Shown here in pieces: positions 1 through 5,588 of a DNA stretch of 7,152 bases. Numbering within the stretch: the first letter of the stretch is position 1; every line of letters begins with the position of its first letter. A program made the position numbers and the translations under genes. The stretch is from Mesorhizobium sp. GTDB taxonomy: Bacteria > Pseudomonadota > Alphaproteobacteria > Rhizobiales > Rhizobiaceae. The stretch covers positions 1-7,152 of the forward strand of contig JAEKLU010000070.1 of the NCBI GenBank assembly GCA_019509685.1, written 5' to 3'. The notes beneath the pieces were generated by a model. That model searched no databases, had not been told where the DNA came from, and saw only the letters and a program-made list of their open reading frames with translations.

Positions 1-255
1 CACTACAACATCGGCTCCGGCTCCAGCCAGACCATCGGCGAGATCATCGGCTGGGCAAAGGAACGCGTGCCCGGTCTGAAGGCCGAGGTGACATCAGGCG
101 ACGATGCCAACATCGTCCAGGATGCCGGGCTGAAATGCGGCATGTGGGGCGCCTACGACATCGCCCGCATCCTGCGCGACACCGCATGGCGGCCGCGTCC
201 TGGCAAGGAAGCGTTCCACGCCTACATGGACTGGATTGTCGCCAACGAAAGCTGA
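1..255 (+). CDS. NAD-dependent epimerase/dehydratase family protein, C-terminal part (5' end outside window)
   Basis: This reading frame is open from the first base and ends at TGA 253-255, so only the last 84 residues are seen. It starts with HYNIGSGSSQTIGEI, the conserved substrate-domain stretch of extended SDR proteins such as UDP-glucose 4-epimerase and related nucleotide-sugar epimerases/dehydratases. It ends with a D-I-A-R-I-L-R-D-T-A-W-R-P segment followed by an aromatic helix (FHAYMDWIVA), which is the usual C-terminus of the family. The NAD-binding Rossmann motif and the Tyr-x3-Lys catalytic pair lie outside the window, so the substrate cannot be judged. The next gene starts 26 bases downstream behind a good ribosome binding site, which suggests co-transcription. 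The family call is fairly safe. The role is open: sugar modification or oxidation of a hydroxylated catabolite are both possible. Confidence 0.8.
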   Translation, partial: HYNIGSGSSQTIGEIIGWAKERVPGLKAEVTSGDDANIVQDAGLKCGMWGAYDIARILRDTAWRPRPGKEAFHAYMDWIVANES

Positions 256-266
256 GCCAACAATTC

Positions 267-273
267 AGAGGAG
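267..273 (+). promoter_or_regulatory. Ribosome binding site of the PuuE-type gene
   Basis: AGAGGAG lies 8 bases before the ATG at 282. It decides between the two nearby ATGs. The one at 275 overlaps the site's 3' side and opens only a very short frame. The one at 282 opens a protein whose N-terminus (RDFVGYGPRPP) aligns with PuuE proteins. Confidence 0.7.
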
Positions 274-281
274 AATGGCCG

Positions 282-1202
282 ATGCCGACCGATCCGCAGC
301 AAGCGCCGCAGCCGCGTGACTTCGTCGGCTACGGTCCGCGTCCGCCTTTCGTCACCTGGCCGGGCGGCGTCAAGCTCGCCGTCAACCTCGTGCTCAACTA
401 CGAGGAAGGCTCGGAATACAACTGGCTGGAGGATGGCCGCAACGACAATTGGGGCGAATATAATCTTACGTCCAGCCCAACGGTGCGCGACCTCGGCACC
501 GAGACGCATTTCGAATATGGCAGCCGCGCCGGCGTCTGGCGCCTGGCCAGACTGTTCGACCGCTACGACATCCCGGTCACCATTTCCGCTTGCGCCGTGG
601 CGCTGGAGCTCGTCGAATGGATGAAGGCCCGACGCCACGATCTGCTCGGCCACGGCCTGCGCTGGATCGACTATACGACGATGGAGCGCGCAGAAGAAAA
701 GCGCCATCTGCATGAGGCGATAGCGCTTTACGAGAAGCTGCTGGGACGGCGGCCGCTGGGCTGGAACTGCCGCTCGTTGCCCAGCGTCAACACGCGCGAC
801 CTCTTGGTCGAGGAAGGCGGCTTCCTCTACCACTCCGATCCTTGCAACGACGACCTGCCCTATTTCCTCGACCACCAAGGAACCGAGATCCTTGTCGTCC
901 CCTATTCCAAGACGCTGAACGACAGCCGTTATCTCGTCGCTCCCGGCTACAGCAATCCGCGCGACTTCGCCGAGGACTGCCGCTCGGCGATCGACTACAT
1001 GCTCAGCGAAGCCGACGAGACCGGCGGCCGCATGCTGACGATCGGCATCCATGCGCGTTGGATGGGCCAGCCCAACCGGGCATCAGGCCTGCGCGAGGTG
1101 ATCGAGCACATCCAGAACAGCGACGGCGCCGCCTTCATGCGCCGTGAGGATATCGCTCGTTTCTGGCTTGCGAACCATGCCCGCTTCGAGCAGCGCGGCT
1201 GA
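282..1202 (+). CDS. PuuE-type (allantoinase/cyclic imidase-like) polysaccharide-deacetylase-fold hydrolase
   Basis: The protein has 306 residues, close to the length of Pseudomonas PuuE, and appears cytoplasmic (no signal peptide). PuuE hydrolyses allantoin to allantoate with a polysaccharide-deacetylase (NodB) fold; relatives open other cyclic imides. Recognisable blocks are RDFVGYGPRPP (12-22), WPGG (26-29), NYEEG (39-43), FEYGSRAGVWR (77-87), HGLRWIDY (124-131), NTR (about 168-170), EEGGFLYHSD followed by NDDLPY, GIHARWMG (255-262) and a C-terminal R-x-D-I-A-R-F-W. Canonical deacetylases bind metal through an Asp-Asp pair and H-x3-H. Here the first is NYEEG and the second His is Trp128, as in PuuE, which is reported to work without metal. 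The substrate loop differs from PuuE: GWNCRSLPSVNTR in place of a GWYTGR-type sequence, so allantoin should not be assumed. The start at 282 is set by AGAGGAG; an open frame further upstream overlaps the epimerase and has no family similarity. The stop is 4 bases from the next ATG, implying translational coupling. Confidence 0.88.
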   Translation: MPTDPQQAPQPRDFVGYGPRPPFVTWPGGVKLAVNLVLNYEEGSEYNWLEDGRNDNWGEYNLTSSPTVRDLGTETHFEYGSRAGVWRLARLFDRYDIPVTISACAVALELVEWMKARRHDLLGHGLRWIDYTTMERAEEKRHLHEAIALYEKLLGRRPLGWNCRSLPSVNTRDLLVEEGGFLYHSDPCNDDLPYFLDHQGTEILVVPYSKTLNDSRYLVAPGYSNPRDFAEDCRSAIDYMLSEADETGGRMLTIGIHARWMGQPNRASGLREVIEHIQNSDGAAFMRREDIARFWLANHARFEQRG

Positions 1203-1206
1203 CGGC

Positions 1207-2541
1207 ATGTTCGAAACGTTGATCCGCGGTGGGACGGTAGTGAACGCCGAAAGTCTCAGCCGCAGTGACATCGGCATTGCCGGAGGCAAGATCGCGGCGC
1301 TCGTCGCACCGGGCGAAGCCGCCGAAGCCGAGACAGTCATCGACGCTTCAGGCTGCTTCCTGCTGCCTGGCCTGGTCGACGCGCATGCGCATCTGCGCGA
1401 TCCCGGCCTGACCCACAAGGAGGACTTTTCCTCCGGCACGCATGCGGCGGCACTCGGCGGCGTGACCACGGTGCTCGACATGCCGACGGATGAGCCTTGG
1501 ACGGCCACTGCCGAGCAGCTTGCAGAGAAAATGGCGCTCGCTGAAGGCCGCCTCCACGTCGATGTCGGCCTGCAGGCCGTGGTCAGCCGCGACCTGTCGC
1601 TCATCCCTCGCCTGCTCGATCGCAAGCCGGTCTCGTTCGAACTTTTCACCGCCGACGTACCGGACGCCTTCCTGTTCGCAACGCCCGACGCGGTCGCGGA
1701 AGCGCTGAAGGCGTTCACCGGTGCCGACACGCTGATCGGCATCTCGCCCGGCGATCAATCGATCCTGACCGGCAGCATGGCGCGTGATCGCTCCGGCAGC
1801 ATCGCGGCCTTCCTGGACAGCCGGCCGCCACTGGCGGAAGCCAACGGCATTGCAAGGGCGCTCGTCGCCGCTGCCTCGGCCGAAGCAAAAATCCACGTGC
1901 GCCAGATCAACTCCGAGCTTGGCGTCGAGACCTGGAGCCGGTTGCGCGGCATGGCCGACGCCAGCGTCGAAACCACGCCGCAGAACCTGTTCTTCACCGC
2001 CGCGGACTACGAGACGCAGGGCGCCAATCTAAAGGCTTCGCCGCCCTTGCGCGCGCCGCACGATGTCGACGCGCTGCGCGCCGCGCTCAGCGCCGGGCTG
2101 ATCGATATCGTCGCCACCGATCATGCCCCGCATGCGCCGGCCGAGAAGGCAGCGCATTATACGGCTTTCGCCGAGATTCCCGGCGGCATGCCGGGACTGC
2201 AGACACTGCTTTTCACCATGCTTAAGCTGGTCGACGAAGGGCTCATCGCCCTGCCCGACTTGGTGCGCATGTGCGCCAGCAATCCGGTCGAGCGCTTCGG
2301 TCTCGGTCGACGCAAGGGAAAGATCGCCGCCGGCTACGATGCCGATCTGCTCATCCTCGATCCGCGCCAGTCCAGTTCCATATCCAACGCCGAGCAAGTC
2401 TCCCGCGCGGCCTATACGCCCTTCGATGGCTGGACGGTCAAAGCGCGGCTGGTGAGCGTCTTCCTGCGCGGTCGTGAGATCGTGCGAAAGGGCAAGCTGA
2501 TCGCATCGACATCTGGAACCATCGTCACCCGGGAAAGCTGA
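1207..2541 (+). CDS. Dihydroorotase/hydantoinase-like amidohydrolase with an altered metal site
   Basis: This is a 444-residue cyclic-amidohydrolase-family protein (dihydroorotase, allantoinase, hydantoinase), of usual length. The N-terminal small beta domain (LIRGGTVVNAE, 5-15) is followed by DAHAHLRDPG (58-67; His60 and His62) and the second dihydroorotase signature ATDHAPH (303-309; Asp305) with Lys314. The C-terminus has GKIAAGYDADLLILD, also a family hallmark. By motif alignment the other metal ligands look lost. The strand-4 position that is a carboxylated Lys in hydantoinases is Glu145 (VSFELF). The strand-5 HAE block reads ISPGD (179-183). The strand-6 His position is Gln233 (HVRQIN). 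It may use one metal, use Glu as a bridge, or be non-catalytic. The ATG at 1207 fits the family N-terminus and lies 4 bases after the preceding stop. No clear ribosome site is seen, so coupling is likely. In-frame ATGs at 1144 and 1177 would overlap the upstream gene. The substrate is unknown. Confidence 0.88.
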   Translation: MFETLIRGGTVVNAESLSRSDIGIAGGKIAALVAPGEAAEAETVIDASGCFLLPGLVDAHAHLRDPGLTHKEDFSSGTHAAALGGVTTVLDMPTDEPWTATAEQLAEKMALAEGRLHVDVGLQAVVSRDLSLIPRLLDRKPVSFELFTADVPDAFLFATPDAVAEALKAFTGADTLIGISPGDQSILTGSMARDRSGSIAAFLDSRPPLAEANGIARALVAAASAEAKIHVRQINSELGVETWSRLRGMADASVETTPQNLFFTAADYETQGANLKASPPLRAPHDVDALRAALSAGLIDIVATDHAPHAPAEKAAHYTAFAEIPGGMPGLQTLLFTMLKLVDEGLIALPDLVRMCASNPVERFGLGRRKGKIAAGYDADLLILDPRQSSSISNAEQVSRAAYTPFDGWTVKARLVSVFLRGREIVRKGKLIASTSGTIVTRES

Positions 2542-2546
2542 ACATC

Positions 2547-3320
2547 ATGCCCCTGCTCGCCGACAAGATCGCCATCGTCACTGGAGGCAGTTCCGGCATC
2601 GGCCGCGCGATTGCGCTTAAATTCGCGGCCGAGGGCGCCAGCATTGTCATCGCCGACACGGTCGAGCAGCCGATCGAAGGTGGCGAGAGCACCGTGGAGT
2701 TTATCCGCTCGACCGGTAGCGCTGCCATCTACATCCAGACCGACATCTCCGACTGGAACGCCGTCGATGCTTTGGTCGCCGCAACGGTCGCACAGTTCGG
2801 CCGGCTCGACGTGATGGTCAACAACGCCGCGATCTACACCAGCACCAACCTGATCGACACGACGCCGGAGCAGTGGCATCGCGTCATCGGCGTCAACCTG
2901 ACCGGCTTCTTCTATTGCTCGAAGCGCGCCTTCATGCAGATGCTGACCCAGGCGCCGGTCAACGACGTGCGCGGCCGCATCATCAACATCTCCTCGCAGC
3001 ACGGCATGGTCGCCTGCCCCGGCGACCTCCCCTATTCGGTCAGCAAGGGCGGCATCGTCCAGATGACGCGCCAGATCGCCGTCGACCACGCCGGCGACCT
3101 GATCGTCTGCAACGCGATTGCGCCGGGAAAGATCATCACCGGCAAGCCGGGTGTCGCCAACGATCCCGACGCGCTCGACTATTCGCGCCGCCGCACACCC
3201 TGGCCAAGGCTCGGACACCCGAACGACGTCGCGGGCTCGGCATTGTTCCTTGCCAGCGATATGGCGAGCTACGTCACCGGCATCAACCTGATGGTCGATG
3301 GCGGCTGGATGGCGGGCTGA
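2547..3320 (+). CDS. Classical short-chain dehydrogenase/reductase (SDR), probably NAD-dependent
   Basis: This is a complete 257-residue classical SDR. Visible motifs are the cofactor loop TGGSSGIG (12-19), Asp37 at the end of the second beta strand (a residue that favours NAD over NADP), the DxS-type adenine-contact segment TDIS (65-68), NNAA (92-95), and the catalytic tetrad Asn117, Ser150, Tyr163 and Lys167 (YSVSK). The C-terminus SYVTGINLMVDGGWMAG is the usual substrate-loop and dimer end. The enzyme would interconvert an alcohol and a ketone in the cytoplasm; the substrate is unknown. The start is 5 bases after the amidohydrolase stop, with GGGAAAG at 2531-2537 as a fair ribosome site, so it closes the operon. 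It is convergent with the next gene, with 16 bases between the stops. In context it may oxidise a hydroxylated intermediate in the same route as the upstream hydrolases. Confidence 0.93.
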   Translation: MPLLADKIAIVTGGSSGIGRAIALKFAAEGASIVIADTVEQPIEGGESTVEFIRSTGSAAIYIQTDISDWNAVDALVAATVAQFGRLDVMVNNAAIYTSTNLIDTTPEQWHRVIGVNLTGFFYCSKRAFMQMLTQAPVNDVRGRIINISSQHGMVACPGDLPYSVSKGGIVQMTRQIAVDHAGDLIVCNAIAPGKIITGKPGVANDPDALDYSRRRTPWPRLGHPNDVAGSALFLASDMASYVTGINLMVDGGWMAG

Positions 3321-3337
3321 CGGGACCGCTCCCGGTC
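3321..3337. terminator. Possible small hairpin between convergent genes
   Basis: Two mutually exclusive 5-bp stems fit here. CGGGA (3321-3325) can pair with TCCCG (3330-3334), or GACCG (3324-3328) with CGGTC (3333-3337). There is no T-run on either side, and the second stem touches the stop codon of the minus-strand gene. It could weakly terminate both convergent transcripts, but GC-rich DNA yields such stems by chance. Confidence 0.25.
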
Positions 3338-5382
3338 TACTCCGCCGTCAGAGCCGTGACTTCCCGGCGGAACGGCAGGGCGTCGCCTATGTCAGCTTCG
3401 TCCAGTTCGCGCGCGAAACGATGGCCGGCATAGGTCGCCCAGGCGATCGGCCCGGGCGCCTCGGCATCGCCGATGACCTTGATCGAGCGGATGCCATTGC
3501 CGGCCCATTCGTCGCGCCGCGCTTTCAGGTCACGCCAGACCCCGTCGTCCTGCAGGCGTGAGGTGACCAGCACCACGGCGTCGGCGGCGATGTCGCGTCC
3601 GGCGCCGGTATAGGCGCAAGCCGTGGCGACGCCACCCGGCACGATGCGCGTCACGACCCGGTTCAGCACGATGTCGACGCCGAGCTCGGCCAGCCGGCGG
3701 TGGATGGCGCCCTGCTCCAGCGTATTGCGGGTCCAGTCCGAGACATAGGCGGACGGCGTCACCAGCGTCACCCTGGCGCCGTTGCGCGCCATCAGCTCGG
3801 CGAGCACGCCGCCCATATAGTAATGGTCGTCGTCGAACAGCACGACATTGCCGGTCGGCACATTGCCGCCCATCAGATCGTCCGGCGTGAAGACCGGCAT
3901 CGCGGGATCGATCGGCATCGGCACAACATGGGCACGCGCCACCCCGTCGCGGCGCCATGTCGAACCGGTGGCGAGCGCAATGTTCTGAAAGCCGAAGGCC
4001 AGGATATCCTGCGCCGACAACCGGCTTTCGAAATAGATGTCGACATTGGACATCTGGCTGAGCTGGTACTGGCGATAGTCGCGGACGCGGCCCCAGGCCG
4101 ACAGGCCAGGCAGGCGGCATTCGCGCGCCACGCGGCCGCCGAGCTCGGTGCCGGCGCGCAGGCCCAGCGCGCGGGCGGCTTCCAGCCCGGCCGGGCCGGC
4201 GCCGACGATCAGCACGCTGTCGCTGTCGCCCTTGGCCTGCATGCGTTCGGGATGCCAGCCCTTGCGCCACTCCTCCATGAAGGTCGGGTTCTGCGTGCAG
4301 CGCGAGATCGACATGGTCATGTCGCCGGTGATGCAGATGTTGCAGCCGATGCACTCGCGTATGTCCTCGATCCGCCCCTCTTCCACCTTCCTCGGCAGGA
4401 ACGGGTCGGCGATCGACGGGCGTGCGCAGCCGATGAAATCGAGCGTGCCGGATCTGATCATCCTGACCATGACATCGGGCGAGGTGAAGCGACCGACGCC
4501 GACGACCGGCTTCGAGGTCAATTTCTTGATGCCGGATACGAGGCTTTCCTGCGCCGCCTCTTCCTTGAAGCGCGACGGTCCCGAGCAATCCTCCCAGGCG
4601 CCGTGCGCCAGGTCCCAAAGATCCGGCAGGTCTGCATGCATTTCGATCAGGTCGCGGACTTCGGAATTGGCAAAGCCAAGCTCGCCGATCATCTCGTCCA
4701 GCGACAGCCTGAGTGTCAGGCCGCAGCTGTCGCCGATGGCGTCGCGGCCCTCTTCGATCAGCTCGCGCATCAGCCGCGAGCGGTTCTCCAGCGAGCCGCC
4801 ATATTCGTCGCTTCGCTGGTTGGTAGCGGTGGACAGGAAGTGCTGAATGATGCCGAAACCATGCGCGCCGTAAAGACAGACCAGGTCGAAACCCGCCTGC
4901 TTCGCGCGCTTGAAGGCGTTGCGGTGCCAGCGCCGCAGATCGCGAATATCCTCCCTGTCCATGGCGCGCGCCTGCACCGGGTCGTTGGTGAAGGTGCGGA
5001 TCGGCAAGGCGGACGGTCCGCGCGGCACTTCCTTGGTGTAGAGGTTCGGGCCGTTGATGCCGGAATAGGCGAGCTGGATGCCGGCCAGCGCGCCATGCTG
5101 GTGCATCGCCTTGGCCATTTTCGCCAGCGCCGGAATGTCCGCGTCGTCCCACAGCCTGAGTTCGATGAAGGGCGTGATCTCCGAGGTGTGGTGCATCTCC
5201 GTCTGCTCGGTGAAAATGACGCCCCAGCCGCCTTCGGACTTCATGCGCCTCATCTCGGCCGCGGCCGAAGGATCGCGATAGCCGCCGCCATTGCAATGCG
5301 GCACCTGGTAGAAGCGGTTCTTGGCCGTGACCGGGCCGATCTTCATCGGCTCGAACAGAATGTCGTAGCGTGGGTCGCGCAT
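3337..5382 (-). CDS. Trimethylamine/dimethylamine dehydrogenase-family iron-sulfur flavoprotein (N-demethylase-like)
   Basis: The 681-residue protein closely resembles trimethylamine dehydrogenase (TMADH), which oxidatively demethylates amines using FMN and 4Fe-4S. Rhizobial N-methylproline demethylases (StcD type) belong to the same broad family. An old-yellow-enzyme barrel spans about 1-340. It includes FYQVPHC with Cys30 at the cysteinyl-FMN position, YGAH (171-174), and YGGSLENR. Four Fe-S cysteines follow (344, 347, 350, 362). Then come a dinucleotide fold with VGAGPAG (393-399) and a second nucleotide-binding region ending in VIGDAEAPG. Gap-free alignment of the first about 110 residues shows pocket changes relative to TMADH: Tyr60 to Gln, Ser74 to Glu, Trp105 to Ala; Asp354 sits where TMADH has Trp355. 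The fold after VGAGPAG seems about 8 residues short, at 4155/4156. The C-terminal extension of TMADH is absent. The start at 5382 follows AAGGAAG and matches the TMADH N-terminus (RDPxxDILFEP). It is divergent from the deacylase gene. The substrate is probably a methylated amine other than trimethylamine (inference). Confidence 0.93.
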   Translation of the reverse strand: MRDPRYDILFEPMKIGPVTAKNRFYQVPHCNGGGYRDPSAAAEMRRMKSEGGWGVIFTEQTEMHHTSEITPFIELRLWDDADIPALAKMAKAMHQHGALAGIQLAYSGINGPNLYTKEVPRGPSALPIRTFTNDPVQARAMDREDIRDLRRWHRNAFKRAKQAGFDLVCLYGAHGFGIIQHFLSTATNQRSDEYGGSLENRSRLMRELIEEGRDAIGDSCGLTLRLSLDEMIGELGFANSEVRDLIEMHADLPDLWDLAHGAWEDCSGPSRFKEEAAQESLVSGIKKLTSKPVVGVGRFTSPDVMVRMIRSGTLDFIGCARPSIADPFLPRKVEEGRIEDIRECIGCNICITGDMTMSISRCTQNPTFMEEWRKGWHPERMQAKGDSDSVLIVGAGPAGLEAARALGLRAGTELGGRVARECRLPGLSAWGRVRDYRQYQLSQMSNVDIYFESRLSAQDILAFGFQNIALATGSTWRRDGVARAHVVPMPIDPAMPVFTPDDLMGGNVPTGNVVLFDDDHYYMGGVLAELMARNGARVTLVTPSAYVSDWTRNTLEQGAIHRRLAELGVDIVLNRVVTRIVPGGVATACAYTGAGRDIAADAVVLVTSRLQDDGVWRDLKARRDEWAGNGIRSIKVIGDAEAPGPIAWATYAGHRFARELDEADIGDALPFRREVTALTAE

Positions 5383-5387
5383 ATGAG

Positions 5388-5394
5388 CTTCCTT
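5388..5394 (-). promoter_or_regulatory. Ribosome binding site of the TMADH-family gene
   Basis: On the minus strand AAGGAAG is followed by CTCAT and the ATG whose first base is 5382. This supports that start over the in-frame ATG at 5421, which would add 13 residues absent from the family. Confidence 0.65.
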
Positions 5395-5463
5395 GGTCCT
5401 ATCTCTGCCGAGACTACCCATAAGTTGGCGCAGTCGCGGGAAAACTACGGATTTCTTCTGCGC

Positions 5464-5484
5464 CGATTAGGACGCGCCTAATCG
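5464..5484. promoter_or_regulatory. Perfect palindrome with T-N11-A spacing, putative LysR-type operator
   Basis: CGATTAGG (5464-5471) and CCTAATCG (5477-5484) are exact reverse complements separated by ACGCG. Within it, T5468 and A5480 satisfy the T-N11-A form of LysR-type binding sites. The centre (5474) is about 90 bases upstream of the TMADH-family start and about 115 upstream of the M20 start, so one site could serve both promoters. A further GATTAG half-site lies at 5495-5500. A LysR-type gene is present just beyond the M20 gene and is the natural candidate protein. The assignment is inferred. Confidence 0.55.
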
Positions 5485-5588
5485 CGCATACACGGATTAG
5501 CCTGCGATAAACCGGGGCTGAGCCAAATGCGACTTCAACGCCGCCGCGCCGCGATGCTACACAGCCGGTTGCGGCGATGGGAAAAGAA

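Larger units (their letters stand above)
5383..5588. promoter_or_regulatory. Divergent promoter region between the TMADH-family and M20 genes
   Basis: These 206 non-coding bases must hold the promoters of two divergent genes. The stretch is more AT-rich than its flanks between about 5436 and 5512. A GATAAA at 5506-5511 could serve as a plus-strand -10, but no convincing -35 box stands at the right distance. On the minus strand an AACTTATGG stretch (about 5419-5427) is an equally weak -10 candidate. Promoter positions are therefore not assigned. The clearest element is the palindrome at 5464-5484. Confidence 0.6.

Noticed and set aside
135..281. N-terminal extension of the PuuE-type protein back to an ATG at 135
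   Set aside because: It would overlap the epimerase coding region in another frame, is Arg/His-rich without family similarity, and ignores the strong ribosome site just before 282.
222..1052. Antisense open frame opposite the PuuE-type gene
   Set aside because: It has no family motifs. It crosses the epimerase-PuuE junction and is explained by GC bias in the real coding frame.
1144..1206. Longer start for the dihydroorotase-like protein
   Set aside because: The extra 21 residues overlap the upstream gene's 3' end and do not resemble the family. The family N-terminus begins at the ATG at 1207.
2412..3218. Antisense open frame opposite the SDR gene
   Set aside because: The composition is rich in Asp, Val, Gly and Arg with no motifs, whereas the plus strand encodes a complete SDR with all catalytic residues.
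3530..5296. Second long minus-strand open frame (588 codons) overlapping the TMADH-family gene
   Set aside because: It is the same strand in another frame. Its Arg/Gly/Ala/His-rich composition has no domain signature, and the overlapping frame explains every family motif.
3700..5481. Long plus-strand open frame (593 codons) opposite the TMADH-family gene
   Set aside because: It is antisense to a well-supported gene with intact family motifs. Its product is low-complexity (rich in Arg, Ala, Gln, His and Asp) with no recognisable domain, as expected from a GC-rich shadow frame.
5383..5588. Small gene or regulatory RNA in the divergent region
   Set aside because: No start with a ribosome site opens a convincing frame, and no terminator-like hairpin with a T-run is present. 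The palindrome is better read as an operator.
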